DNA from: Paenibacillaceae bacterium
Lineage (GTDB): Bacteria; Bacillota; Bacilli; Paenibacillales; Paenibacillaceae
Direction of reading: 5' to 3'
Assembly: GCA_004134985.1 (NCBI GenBank)
Contig: REGQ01000021.1
Span: forward strand, 42,078-106,077
DNA: 64,000 bases
In this document: positions 43,094-52,565 of the stretch, piece by piece
Layout: every line of letters begins with the position of its first letter
How positions within the stretch are numbered: the stretch's first letter is position 1
Position numbers and translations under genes: made by a program
The notes under the pieces: generated by a model
Databases searched by the model: none
What the model was told of the DNA's origin: nothing
The model's input: the letters and a program-made list of their open reading frames with translations, nothing else

Positions 43094-45676
43094 TTATTGC
43101 TCATCTTGCAGGAAGGCAATTGTACTTAATCCGAACGGGGCAAAAGACAGCTTAAACCCCGTTCCCCAGCTTTGCTCCTCGGAAGCTTCGGACGTCAAAG
43201 CGCGAATCAAAGTGCCGTCAAGCTCCACGAGCTGCGCTTCGCCCAGCACCTCGTCTGCATAGAGCACGCATTCCCTTGCCTGCGCGCTTCCGTTAAACAG
43301 GCGCAGCTGCAGCCTGCGGTCTTTCATGTAGAACGCAGAGACTTCCACCACTGGATCCGACAAGCGAACCAGCGAGCGTTCCGGGTCAGCGTCCAACCGA
43401 TCCGCGAAGGTCATCTTCCCTATGAGCGGTTCCTGCAGTAGAGCAGAGACTGTGGATAAGCCTGCCGTCTCCCAGTTCCCCTCATGTGGCAGAATAGCAT
43501 AGTTCATTTCCTGTGCTCCTTCAAGCGGGCACCGTCCCCACCAGAATCCCGCATCGCCGCCCCAAGCGAATGTCAAGTGGGCAGGCCCATCCGTTGAATG
43601 TCCGTAGCTTGTCGTGTGGTCGCTGTAGATGGCCAGCCCCGCGTCCGCTTGCTCATCGTAAAGGTCGAGCCAATGAAGAATGACATTATGTTTGATTTGA
43701 TCCCATCTCGTATAATGTGTATCCTCATGCCGGCTTTCGCACACGTCATAAGCCGCGTTCTTGAACAGCTTCAAGCGTCCTGCTCCGAACGGGAACGTCA
43801 CATGTAAGTTCATTGCCGCGTTGTAATGCGATTTTTGCCTTTCCGTCATCTTATTATCCTCATTAAGCGTCCAAGGGTCTCCGATCCATCGATCTGTCTC
43901 AAACCAAGCTTTCAACCCGATATCGATAGCCCGCCGTCCTTTGCCCAGCCGAATGGTGATCCTGAATTTCGTCTCCCCCAATACGCCGTCCAACTGCACG
44001 CTTGCCTGAAGAGGACCCTGCTCGAGTATCGTTGCTCGCACTGTCGTATCTCTGCTCATGAGAAACGTGTCCCGTTGAATGAAGAATCCTCTCAATTCAT
44101 TAAGGAAATACGGTCCTTCGGCAGAGGCATAATTTCTGGACGTTGCTTTGTCGACTAAACTGACGATAACACCGCCTCTATTCAAATCCAATACCAGCTC
44201 ATAGAGATCGGAGTAGATCAGCATTCGATGATTGTCCAGCATCCGCACACCCGCCGCTTGCGATCTGATTCCACTGCTTCGTTCATCGTCCCGCTTGGCG
44301 AGGGAATATGAGGCGTAGCCCATCGGCGGAGCCTCGGCCTCGAACAGAAGCGTACAAGCCTGCGCCTTCCCGGTGGCGTTCTTCCGCAACGGGTTGGTCT
44401 GCACCGGCAAGAAACGGCCTTCCCGGTCAATGACCGCAAGTTCCCCTAGATCGTCCGTAATCGGAATGTCTAAGGTTACAATCTCTTTCCTCCTTAAACC
44501 GGTAGTATTGAATACTCGAATGCCCAAGCCGCTGCCATACTCGCTCACAGGCTGCTTCGCTTCCTGCAGGGCCCTGGCTGCATCCAGTATAACGCTATCT
44601 GCGTTGCTCTCTGTCAGCCATGTCTGCGCTCCGCCCAGCCACGACCACTTCTCTCGATGCTCCCTCGTCGTCGCGCAAATCCATGCATCATGATGCTGGG
44701 CTAGCATGAGCTCGTCCCAGGCCCGGGCTAACTCTGCTTCTGGATAGGTGCTACCGCTCAGGACAACTGCCAAAACCGCCATTTTCTCAGCTTGCACCAG
44801 CTTCGATTCAGCCGCGCGCACCTGCCGGGCCATTCGCTGTAGATGGCGCTCTCCCCAAGGCAACGCGGTATGAATATCCTCTTGGCTAAACTGCCAATCC
44901 GCTTGCGCGGGCCCGACGATTTCGTCGATATATTCGCGCCACGTTACATAGCGGACACGACCTTCAAAGCCCAGTCTGGGCGCCGCCTGCCACCCCAGAT
45001 CCTGGAGGAAGCTTCCAATCGGGCGAGTAATACCATGCTTCTCGCATTTAGCGATGAACGCTTCATCCATATCCGCTGCTTCGCTTTCCCAGCAGTTAAC
45101 AAGCTCCTCGCATTCATAACGAGGCACGCACGGCAGCGAACTTCCATCCGGTCCGACCCAGTTCACAAGCTCATGATTCACCCCGTTTGAATATCCTCCC
45201 CAGCCTGTTCCGGGGTTCTTGAGAACCGCTCGCTTATAGCCTAGCGACTTTAATATTTGAGGCAGACTGCTCGTCCAGCATGGCTCCTGCACCGCGTACG
45301 TATCAATACGCGTATTCGGAAAGTGCTCCCGATGCAGGGAAATGCCCCGCAGAAGTTGGCGTATATTACTCTCCCCGCCGATCGTCCAGCCATAAGGCTG
45401 AGCAAAGCTGCCAGAGACGATCTCTACCCTTTCTCCATAATCCTTGCCGAACAGCAACTCGCGAACCGCCATATAGGAGACGGGATCCGTATCGCGGAGA
45501 TAAGCCCATGAAATTGGCTCAACCTCGATCGAAATTTTCCATTGGGGATTTGAGAGGTACACTTGTAATATGTCGGTCCATGCCCCAAGCGGCATATGAC
45601 CCTTAATTCCTCCATGATAGCCGTCCACATAGTAAGCTTGCGAAGTATTTCGCTGGGATGCACCTTCCGTTGTCAT
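43094..45676 (-). CDS. GH38-family alpha-mannosidase-like hydrolase
   Basis: A large glycoside hydrolase, 860 residues, without a signal peptide and so cytoplasmic. The N-terminal 400 residues have GH38 traits: VDGYHGGIKGH, EVEPISWAYLRD, then GSFAQPYGWTIGGES and the AQHHDAWI motif near residue 329. The C-terminal half is the beta-sandwich region of GH38 enzymes. It is divergent from the canonical member at 56245-59286: the clear HxD zinc signature is replaced here by VDGYHGG, so specificity may be unusual. The operator-like palindrome sits inside its promoter. A GntR-LacI repressor gene follows downstream. Confidence 0.75.
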   Translation of the reverse strand: MTTEGASQRNTSQAYYVDGYHGGIKGHMPLGAWTDILQVYLSNPQWKISIEVEPISWAYLRDTDPVSYMAVRELLFGKDYGERVEIVSGSFAQPYGWTIGGESNIRQLLRGISLHREHFPNTRIDTYAVQEPCWTSSLPQILKSLGYKRAVLKNPGTGWGGYSNGVNHELVNWVGPDGSSLPCVPRYECEELVNCWESEAADMDEAFIAKCEKHGITRPIGSFLQDLGWQAAPRLGFEGRVRYVTWREYIDEIVGPAQADWQFSQEDIHTALPWGERHLQRMARQVRAAESKLVQAEKMAVLAVVLSGSTYPEAELARAWDELMLAQHHDAWICATTREHREKWSWLGGAQTWLTESNADSVILDAARALQEAKQPVSEYGSGLGIRVFNTTGLRRKEIVTLDIPITDDLGELAVIDREGRFLPVQTNPLRKNATGKAQACTLLFEAEAPPMGYASYSLAKRDDERSSGIRSQAAGVRMLDNHRMLIYSDLYELVLDLNRGGVIVSLVDKATSRNYASAEGPYFLNELRGFFIQRDTFLMSRDTTVRATILEQGPLQASVQLDGVLGETKFRITIRLGKGRRAIDIGLKAWFETDRWIGDPWTLNEDNKMTERQKSHYNAAMNLHVTFPFGAGRLKLFKNAAYDVCESRHEDTHYTRWDQIKHNVILHWLDLYDEQADAGLAIYSDHTTSYGHSTDGPAHLTFAWGGDAGFWWGRCPLEGAQEMNYAILPHEGNWETAGLSTVSALLQEPLIGKMTFADRLDADPERSLVRLSDPVVEVSAFYMKDRRLQLRLFNGSAQARECVLYADEVLGEAQLVELDGTLIRALTSEASEEQSWGTGFKLSFAPFGLSTIAFLQDEQ

Positions 45677-45714
45677 ATCCTCTCACCTTCTTTCTGCTCT
45701 TGTCGAGCTCTTTA

Positions 45715-45768
45715 ATTATAATAGTATACTAACTTGTTGAAAACATAATTTTATATTATACTAAGTTT
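45715..45768 (-). promoter_or_regulatory. Promoter and operators of the GH38 gene at 43094
   Basis: On the minus strand TTTTCA (45738-45743) and TATAAT (45715-45720) are 17 bases apart. The palindrome TAGTATACTA (45722-45731) lies between them. A second copy, TATACTAAGTTT (plus strand, 45757-45768), lies upstream. Confidence 0.72.
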
Positions 45769-45840
45769 AAATTATTTCATTCCATTAACGCTAGCCCAGG
45801 AAGCCCATCATACTAAGGTTAGAAGGGGGACACTTGTAAT

Positions 45841-46644
45841 ATGAATACGCCTTGCTACGCTATCATAGTTGACGATGAAGCTTGGATCCGAAATGGGTTA
45901 AGCGAGCACATAAACCGGGTTGGACTGGGCATCCGGCTCGCCGAAAGCTATGAGGAGGGCCGAAACGCCATCGAAGTATTACAGCAGCAGCAGCCCATTG
46001 AGGTCATTATTACAGATATTCACATGCGTTACTTGACAGGTATTGAGTTATTGGCTGAAGTGAGACAACTGGAAAGCTGCTCTCCATCCGCTCCACCTCG
46101 CAAGGTTGTCATCATCAGCGGCTTCAACGATTTCAAATATGCACAGGAAGCAGTCCGACTTGGAGCGTTCGATTATTTGCTAAAGCCTGCGGACGTTGAA
46201 AAAATCGAGGCGGCCCTCCTCCGGGCAAGGACCGTCTACGATCAAGAGTTCCTTCACAGTTATGAGCGTTCAAATTCATCGGTCACATCGGCCTCCGTTA
46301 ACAAGGACAAAGACGTCGAGGTCTCCTCCTATCTCGTCAAGAAAGCGCTTCAACTTTTGGATGACCAATTTACGGAAGAAATGCACCTCGCACAAATTGC
46401 GGAGGAACTGTACATTACCCCAAATTACTTGAGCCGTATTTTCAAGCAAGAGACCGGTAAATCTTTTAGTCAATATTTGTCCATGAAACGCGTAGAACGG
46501 GCCTGCCAGCTGCTGACAACAAGCACACTAAAGATTTATCAGGTAGGCGAAGCGGTCGGCTATCCAAATTCCCGCTATTTCAGTGAATGGTTTCAAAAAC
46601 AGACCGGCTTATCGCCAAGCGATTACCGTAACTCCCATAGTTAG
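45841..46644 (+). CDS. YesN-type response regulator (REC-AraC HTH), orphan
   Basis: A two-component response regulator of 267 residues. The receiver domain has acidic pair VDDEAW, phosphoacceptor Asp near residue 59 (IITDIHM), and the switch Lys in YLLKPAD. The AraC HTH is at about 165-267 (LAQIAEELYITPNYLSRIFKQETG, YQVGEAVGYPNSRYFSEWF). It lacks the long middle domain of usual YesN proteins (about 500 residues). No histidine kinase gene is adjacent. In Paenibacillus such regulators typically control sugar ABC importers of the Lpl type, and one is present at 59.5-63.1 kb. Confidence 0.9.
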   Translation: MNTPCYAIIVDDEAWIRNGLSEHINRVGLGIRLAESYEEGRNAIEVLQQQQPIEVIITDIHMRYLTGIELLAEVRQLESCSPSAPPRKVVIISGFNDFKYAQEAVRLGAFDYLLKPADVEKIEAALLRARTVYDQEFLHSYERSNSSVTSASVNKDKDVEVSSYLVKKALQLLDDQFTEEMHLAQIAEELYITPNYLSRIFKQETGKSFSQYLSMKRVERACQLLTTSTLKIYQVGEAVGYPNSRYFSEWFQKQTGLSPSDYRNSHS

Positions 46645-46651
46645 TGCTGAG

Positions 46652-46684
46652 CAGCCCTGTCACCCTTTTCGGATGACAGGGCTG
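46652..46684. terminator. Hairpin between convergent genes
   Basis: An 11-bp stem CAGCCCTGTCA/TGACAGGGCTG lies after the response regulator. There is no T run, so it is weak evidence for a terminator. Confidence 0.5.
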
Positions 46685-46740
46685 CGGCCAAAGATTTACA
46701 GAATAAATGATAGCCCCACCGCTTTTTGCGACTCCCCTCT

Positions 46741-47841
46741 TCAATGCAGGTTCATTTGCTCCCTAATATAGGAAAATATATTGTACATCATCTTGGCGGC
46801 TTGTACGCGATTCGCGTTCAGCTTCGGCTGAATGTTATTCGAATACCCTTCGACAAGCGCTAATTCAGTCAAAACAGCAATACTTTCCCTTGCATAATCG
46901 GCGATAACCGCTCGATCATCGTACTTCTGCAAGACGCTCATATCCGCTTCCGAACTTAATCGATCTGCCCCCTGAAGCGCGCGAACCGTCATAACCATCA
47001 TATCCTGTCTTGTGATAGGCGCTGCAGGCTGGAACAGACCGCGATGATCTCCCCGCACGATACCGAGATGCGCAGCCATCGCGACTGAATAGGCATAATA
47101 TGCGTCCGCCTCCACATCCGCGAAGCGATGTTCGAGCGATGTCTCCGGCACTTCCAACTCGAGCGTTCTCATAAGAAGGAGCAGGAAGTCTGCGCGCGTA
47201 ATGAGCTTCCCTGGGCTAAACGTGTCCTTCGTCGTGCCTTTTATGATGCCCTCGGAAGCAAGCGCCGTGATCGCCTCCTCCGCCCATTCGTAGCCGGCAA
47301 GATCCTTAAACGGAGCAAATCCTTCTATCATCAATAATGCAGAAGCAAGTGCTTGCTCGGTCTTGCTGGCCAGTTTGGAGTCGACAATTCGAACCCCTTG
47401 CAGTACGATCGCCGCTTGGCCTGATTGAATAGTCTCAAAACGGACTTTAAATAGCTCGCGGTTGCCGCTTAATCCGGCAACCTTCCCGATAAGCGTATGC
47501 GCAAGCGTCGCTTGTCCGTCCTCGACAATCGGCTTTACTGAAAAACCCGGGACTTCTGACTTCGCATCCAGCCATTTCAGCTTATTTGCATCGTACTTCA
47601 AGCTTACTTCAAAGGCATAGGCGTCTACCAAACCTTCGGACTGAACGACAACTTCAATGATTTCGCCCTTCTTAGGCTTGTGATCGGTCATGATTAATCG
47701 GTAATTTGCAGTTGTGTTCTTCTGTTCAACTACTGCGGAAGTTGAGGCCGAAGCTTGACTGGTGCAGCCAACTAACACGATACAACTCACAGCCGCGACA
47801 AGCACCATCAAGCGAGATACCCTTAATCTCAGCGTCAACAT
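46741..47841 (-). CDS. SLH lipoprotein with cohesin-like domain (surface anchor)
   Basis: A cell-surface protein of 366 residues. The N-terminal signal ends at Cys26 (VLVGC), a lipobox. Residues about 46-170 form a cohesin-like beta-sandwich (VDAYAFEVSLKYDANKLKW, LFKVRFETIQSGQA). Three SLH repeats follow from about 177 (FKDLAGYEWAEEAI; FADVEADAYYAY; and a third ending at 360), which would bind pyruvylated wall polymer. It is last in an operon with two secreted propeller proteins, the nearer of which carries a dockerin. A cohesin on an SLH anchor beside a dockerin protein is the logic of a cellulosome anchor. Carrying both lipobox and SLH is unusual. The ATG has GGAGGG eight bases upstream. 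Confidence 0.85.
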   Translation of the reverse strand: MLTLRLRVSRLMVLVAAVSCIVLVGCTSQASASTSAVVEQKNTTANYRLIMTDHKPKKGEIIEVVVQSEGLVDAYAFEVSLKYDANKLKWLDAKSEVPGFSVKPIVEDGQATLAHTLIGKVAGLSGNRELFKVRFETIQSGQAAIVLQGVRIVDSKLASKTEQALASALLMIEGFAPFKDLAGYEWAEEAITALASEGIIKGTTKDTFSPGKLITRADFLLLLMRTLELEVPETSLEHRFADVEADAYYAYSVAMAAHLGIVRGDHRGLFQPAAPITRQDMMVMTVRALQGADRLSSEADMSVLQKYDDRAVIADYARESIAVLTELALVEGYSNNIQPKLNANRVQAAKMMYNIFSYIREQMNLH

Positions 47842-47893
47842 GATCGCCCTCCTACTGATTGTCCTTACGATTGATCTCGTTTTGAATAAGCAT

Positions 47894-47924
47894 GCCGATA
47901 TCGGTATGCTTACCCGATATCGGC
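47894..47924 (-). terminator. Intercistronic hairpin
   Basis: GCCGATATCGG pairs with CCGATATCGGC across a 9-base loop, between the dockerin protein gene and the SLH gene. No T run follows, so it may be an RNA-stability or partial-termination element. Confidence 0.5.
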
Positions 47925-47942
47925 CATTGATGTGATCTTTGT

Positions 47943-50546
47943 TTAACCTACAATCTTCCGTGCCATAATTGCGAGATCCTCAATATCGATTTTGCCGTCA
48001 TGGTTCAAATCAGCTTTTTTGTAACGATCCCAATTCGGATCAGCAGATGTTTTGCCGTATGCCGCGGAAATGATCGCAAGATCGCCTATGGAATATCTAC
48101 CATCTCCATTCAAATCGCCCGGATTGTGCTTGTTCACGATTTGTATATTGTGAGAAGCTCCCTCCAACTGGAACTCTTCGCCCATATCGTCGGCCAGAGT
48201 GGCATCGGTCAAGGAGACAGTCGTGGTTATGGTCTCGCCGGTTGCTTTCGCCTTGAATTGCAACCTAAGCATTTCGCCGTCTGCGGCGCCGTCGAGATTT
48301 ACAAGCAGAAGTCGAATTTGTCCTTTTGCAGCTGTCTGACCGGCGATTTTGACATTTTCAGTTATCTCTCTCGCGGACACGAATTCCAGCTGTTCCGCGT
48401 TATAAGTAAACGTTGCGTCTTGTGCATAGACGCTCCTCTTGACATGCTTCAGACCGTACTTTACATCAAAGCTCTCTCCTGCTTGAACTTCGGATGGGCC
48501 AGTAACAGATGTTTCAGGAGCTTCGGAGCCAGCTTTCTTTCCGAACACTTTGAACTCCCATAAGGAATAACCGTGGAAGGTGCCTCTGGACGAACCATAC
48601 ATCCGAACATACCTTGCTTCGATATCTTCGAAATTCACAATGTTGCGCCCACCCTCTCCGGAAGTTGTACTATAGACATCCGTCCAGCTCTCTCCGTCAT
48701 TCGAAACTTGAATTTTGTACGATTTTGCATATGCGGCTTCCCACTCCAGTATAACTCGGCTAATCAAACTGGGAGCACCGAGATCTACCTGTATCCACTG
48801 CGGATCGGAAGAAAGCGATGCCCAGCGCGTCTCACCATCGCCATCATTCGCATAATTAGCCGGACGCCCGTTCTCCGCTGAGGATGCAGTGATGTCTTTG
48901 CCTTGAGCAAGTTCAACCAGTTCAGGGCCGCTTGGCGGCGTCAAATCCAGCTCTGGATTGGCCAGATCGAGTTTATACATCATCTGATTGTAGTTATAAC
49001 GCGGAATTGCCAGTGCAGACGTGAACATATTCGTGAACGTTGCCTCGAAATACAGGAACTGGCCATCGTCCTTGATGAAATATTCGTGCTGAGAAGGGTT
49101 ATAAAATGAATACTCGTTATGTGTAATAATTTTTTTTGCAGCCTTCCAAGGTCCGTTAGGAGCTGGCGCTTCCGCAAACCAGATTTCACCCAGCAGCGAC
49201 GTCTTGCCAAACTTCTCCTGACCGATCATCACAAAGCTTTGGCGGTATTCATTCCACTCGACCGAGCTTTGACCAATTTGAATCTCGTCTCCAGAATCGA
49301 CATCCCTCAACTGGAAGTAGCGTTCATCGTCATTCTTAATCTTGCCGAGCCTAATAAGCTCCTTTTCCTGAGCTTGCGTCAGCATTTGCGTATTTTTTTT
49401 CCAACCCCATACGAGTTTGCCTTCCGCGTCACGCTCCAGCTGCGTGTTCGCCCCGTTAAACGTCGTCCCCGGCGTAAGCGGTGTGAATGACTCATACTGC
49501 GTGAAATCGATAATCGCATCCATCTTCGCTTCTACTCGAAGGTTCGGATATTGGTGCTGAGTGAAAATATAATAGCCTTTGTCTCCATCTTCGTAATAAG
49601 TGCCTTGGCCATCCTTGCCGGCATAACGCCAATCGTTCTTTCCAGGGAACTGGACAAGTTGCTCGAACTCCTGCTTTTCGTCATTGAAGATGAGAATGCC
49701 GTAAGCGTTAGGGTCGGGGGTATGCGTGCTATATGCAGCCAGCAACCGTTCCACGCCCGCCTCGTCCTTTACGGTCATCAGCCCGAATATCCAAGCGATG
49801 TTTGCGCCGTCGGGAAGCGGTGGAACCAGACTTTTCGCAAATCCGTCCTCGCGGGTAATATACTCGAGATCAACGCCGACATCCAGATCCAATCCTTGAC
49901 TCGGCAGCTTCGATGTAGCGCCTGTCACACGGAAATTCCCTAGTGGATAAGCGACACGATCCGTATCCCCCCAGAACCAGTACAGCTTATTCTTGTATTC
50001 AATTGTCTGAACAGAATCCTGCCCCATAACCTTTCCGTTCAAGAGTGGTTCCTGAATCTGTGGAGTTTCACCTAGCAGCACACTGTCCCGGTAGATGCCC
50101 TGGCCGGTCACCCGGTACAGGCGCTCGGCGATGTTAATTCGGGTCATCTTGATCGTAATGCTTCCTCCCGGCGTCACGTCGATCGCTTGTCCACGATAGC
50201 CAAACATATCCTTAGGTACTTCATACCCGTGACTTGTTAAATGGAAGAATACCTTTTCGTTCATGAGCCCCGCCTCGTTAAAGGCGACATAACCCGCACT
50301 ATCCGTAAAATAGCGTATGTTATTTACCGTCTTCAGCTCCACGGCCGGGATGCCCCGCCCTGTCTCGGAATCGACGACTTTAATTTTGAAAAACGCCTGA
50401 TTATAGTCCTGAGTTTGCGAGAGCGTCAGGGCAAGATTGCCGTCGGATGCGCTTGCTGCCGCCATATTGAAAGGGAATAGAGATACTGCCAGCATTACGC
50501 TTGCCATAAGTAGAGATGCTTTACGAAGTCGAAATCCCATACGCAT
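47943..50546 (-). CDS. Secreted beta-propeller protein with discoidin, cohesin-like and dockerin modules
   Basis: A secreted protein of about 867 residues. Order: signal peptide (to about 33), an Ig-like carboxypeptidase-regulatory-type domain (IKVVDSETGRGIPAVELKT), a propeller-like domain (about 140-540: YWFWGDTDRVAYPLGNFR, IFGLMTVKD, YNPSQHEYF) resembling DUF4185-type or GH43-like folds, an F5/8C module (about 545-680), a cohesin-like domain (about 685-805) and a type I dockerin (about 810-867) with calcium loops DLNGDGRYSIGDL and DLNHDGKIDIEDL. I chose the ATG at 50546 after GGAGG. The catalytic role is unknown; glycan hydrolysis, lyase action or glycan binding are all possible. It is a paralogue of the next gene upstream. 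Confidence 0.82.
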   Translation of the reverse strand: MRMGFRLRKASLLMASVMLAVSLFPFNMAAASASDGNLALTLSQTQDYNQAFFKIKVVDSETGRGIPAVELKTVNNIRYFTDSAGYVAFNEAGLMNEKVFFHLTSHGYEVPKDMFGYRGQAIDVTPGGSITIKMTRINIAERLYRVTGQGIYRDSVLLGETPQIQEPLLNGKVMGQDSVQTIEYKNKLYWFWGDTDRVAYPLGNFRVTGATSKLPSQGLDLDVGVDLEYITREDGFAKSLVPPLPDGANIAWIFGLMTVKDEAGVERLLAAYSTHTPDPNAYGILIFNDEKQEFEQLVQFPGKNDWRYAGKDGQGTYYEDGDKGYYIFTQHQYPNLRVEAKMDAIIDFTQYESFTPLTPGTTFNGANTQLERDAEGKLVWGWKKNTQMLTQAQEKELIRLGKIKNDDERYFQLRDVDSGDEIQIGQSSVEWNEYRQSFVMIGQEKFGKTSLLGEIWFAEAPAPNGPWKAAKKIITHNEYSFYNPSQHEYFIKDDGQFLYFEATFTNMFTSALAIPRYNYNQMMYKLDLANPELDLTPPSGPELVELAQGKDITASSAENGRPANYANDGDGETRWASLSSDPQWIQVDLGAPSLISRVILEWEAAYAKSYKIQVSNDGESWTDVYSTTSGEGGRNIVNFEDIEARYVRMYGSSRGTFHGYSLWEFKVFGKKAGSEAPETSVTGPSEVQAGESFDVKYGLKHVKRSVYAQDATFTYNAEQLEFVSAREITENVKIAGQTAAKGQIRLLLVNLDGAADGEMLRLQFKAKATGETITTTVSLTDATLADDMGEEFQLEGASHNIQIVNKHNPGDLNGDGRYSIGDLAIISAAYGKTSADPNWDRYKKADLNHDGKIDIEDLAIMARKIVG

Positions 50547-50567
50547 TCTTCCTCCGATCATGATTGT

Positions 50568-52565
50568 TTATTTGTTGTGAGGGGTTCCATATACTTCGAA
50601 ATCCCACAGTGAATAATCATCGCGCGTACCCCTTTTCGTGGCATCCATCCGCACATATCGTGCTTTCACACGTTCTATCTTTATCTCGTCTACGCCGCCG
50701 TCACCAGTTGTCGTGCTGTACACACTGGTCCAATCCACCCCGTCTTCAGATAGCTGGATTTGATACTCGCTGGCATATGCGGCTTCCCAATTCAATACAA
50801 CTCGCTCGATCATGTTTGGTGCGCCGAGATCAATCTGCAGCCAATGCGGATTTCCAGAGCCGGATGCCCAGCGCGTAGATGAATTGCCGTCATTGGCATT
50901 GGCCGCAGGATGATTGGTTTCCGATGAGGATGCGGTAATGGTCTTGCCCTTCGCCAGTTCGGTCACAGGAGACGTCAAGCCCAGATCCGGGTTTGCCAAA
51001 TCGAGCCTATACATCATCTGATTATAGTTATAACGCGGAGTTGGCTCGTTATCCGTAAACGTATTCACGTAAGTCGCTTCCAAATAGATGTATCTGCCGT
51101 TGTCCTTGTCGAAAAACTCATGATGGGCCGGGTTATAGAACGTGTAGTTTTTGTGCGTAATGATTTTTTTAGCGTTTATCCATGGCCCTTGTGGTGAAGG
51201 TGCCTCAGCATACCACATTTCACCGAGCACCGAGGTGCTGCCGTCTATCTGCTGACCGAACATAACGTAACGATTCCGGTAGTCGTTCCATTCAACAGAG
51301 CTTCCGGTGAGCCGCACATCCGCGCCGGTATCCACGTCCTTCAGTTGGTAATAACGCGGATCGTCAGCGTTGATGAGTCCGAGGTTAATCAACTCTTTCT
51401 CCTGCTCCTGCTTGAGCGGAGGCGTATTTTTCTTCCAGCCCCATACCAATTTGCCATCGACATCCCGCTCCAGAGACGTTCCTGCCCCTTTAAAGGTTGT
51501 ACCTGGGGTAAGCGGGGTGAACGCTTCATACTGTGTATAATCCACAATGTCATCGTACGTCGCCTTTACGCGAAGATTCGGCATCTTGTGCTCGGTGAAT
51601 ACCCAGTACCCTTGTCCGTTGTCCTCATAATAGCTGGCTTGACCGCCGGGATGGCGCCAATCGTTTTTGTCCGGGAATTGAACGACATGTTCGAATTGCT
51701 CGCTCTCGTCGTTAAATTCCAGGATGCCGAAGGCCGCCAGACTTGGATTATGCGAGCTGTAGCCAGCCAGCAACTTTTCTTCTCCTTCGTCTTCTACTGT
51801 CATCATTCCGAATATCCAAGTGATGTTCGAATTGTCGGGCAGAGGCGGCACCAGGCTTTTGACAAAGCCGTCCTCTTTGGTGATGTATTCAAAGTCGACG
51901 CCTACGTCAGGGTCAAGCCCGCCTTGTCCCGGAAGCTCGGAGTACGCGCCCGTCACTCGGAAGTTTCCAAGCGGATAAGCCACACGATCAGTATCGCCCC
52001 AAATCCATAACAGCTTTTCCTTGTATTTGATCGCCTGCACGGAGTCCAGACCCACTACCTTCGCATTCAGCAACGGCTCCTGAATCGGGGTCGTCTTGCC
52101 AAGCATTACGCTGTCGCGATAGATGCCTTGGCCGGTCAACCGATAAAGCCGTTCGGCTATATTCACCCGATCCATCTTCAACGTCACACTGCCGCCCGGC
52201 GTCACATCAACCGCGCTCCCATGATAACCGAACATATCCGCCGAAACCTTGTAGCCATGACTGTACAGATGGAAGAAAACCCTCTCATTCATAAGACCCG
52301 GCTCATCAAAAGCGACGTAACCCGCGCTGTCAGTATAGTATGTGATGTCGTTCGTCGTCTTCAGCTCCACGGCAGGGATTCCCCGGTTAGTCTCGGAATC
52401 GATGACCCGGATACTGAAAGGCTCCACGGTGTAGGACTGAATCTGAACAGGTTTATTAACGCTCTGGCTATCCGCTCTTACTGTTGTCAAATTTCCGGGT
52501 AAGATGGCGATGGCAAGCAAGCAGCATGTCACCATACCCAATATCTTACGACGTTTAGAATGCAA
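50568..52565 (-). CDS. Secreted beta-propeller protein with discoidin module (paralogue)
   Basis: The first gene of the surface operon, 665 residues, starting at TTG 52565 with AAGGAGG upstream. Signal peptide, Ig-like domain (IRVIDSETNRGIPAVELKT), propeller-like domain (WIWGDTDRVAYPLGNFRVTG) and C-terminal F5/8C module (about 535-660) match the neighbour across their shared length. It stops at the discoidin module, with no cohesin or dockerin, so it should be free or wall-associated by glycan binding. The pair is a tandem duplication in which one copy gained, or the other lost, the assembly modules. An AAACTTAGTAT half-site lies about 105 bases upstream of the start. Confidence 0.83.
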   Translation of the reverse strand: MHSKRRKILGMVTCCLLAIAILPGNLTTVRADSQSVNKPVQIQSYTVEPFSIRVIDSETNRGIPAVELKTTNDITYYTDSAGYVAFDEPGLMNERVFFHLYSHGYKVSADMFGYHGSAVDVTPGGSVTLKMDRVNIAERLYRLTGQGIYRDSVMLGKTTPIQEPLLNAKVVGLDSVQAIKYKEKLLWIWGDTDRVAYPLGNFRVTGAYSELPGQGGLDPDVGVDFEYITKEDGFVKSLVPPLPDNSNITWIFGMMTVEDEGEEKLLAGYSSHNPSLAAFGILEFNDESEQFEHVVQFPDKNDWRHPGGQASYYEDNGQGYWVFTEHKMPNLRVKATYDDIVDYTQYEAFTPLTPGTTFKGAGTSLERDVDGKLVWGWKKNTPPLKQEQEKELINLGLINADDPRYYQLKDVDTGADVRLTGSSVEWNDYRNRYVMFGQQIDGSTSVLGEMWYAEAPSPQGPWINAKKIITHKNYTFYNPAHHEFFDKDNGRYIYLEATYVNTFTDNEPTPRYNYNQMMYRLDLANPDLGLTSPVTELAKGKTITASSSETNHPAANANDGNSSTRWASGSGNPHWLQIDLGAPNMIERVVLNWEAAYASEYQIQLSEDGVDWTSVYSTTTGDGGVDEIKIERVKARYVRMDATKRGTRDDYSLWDFEVYGTPHNK

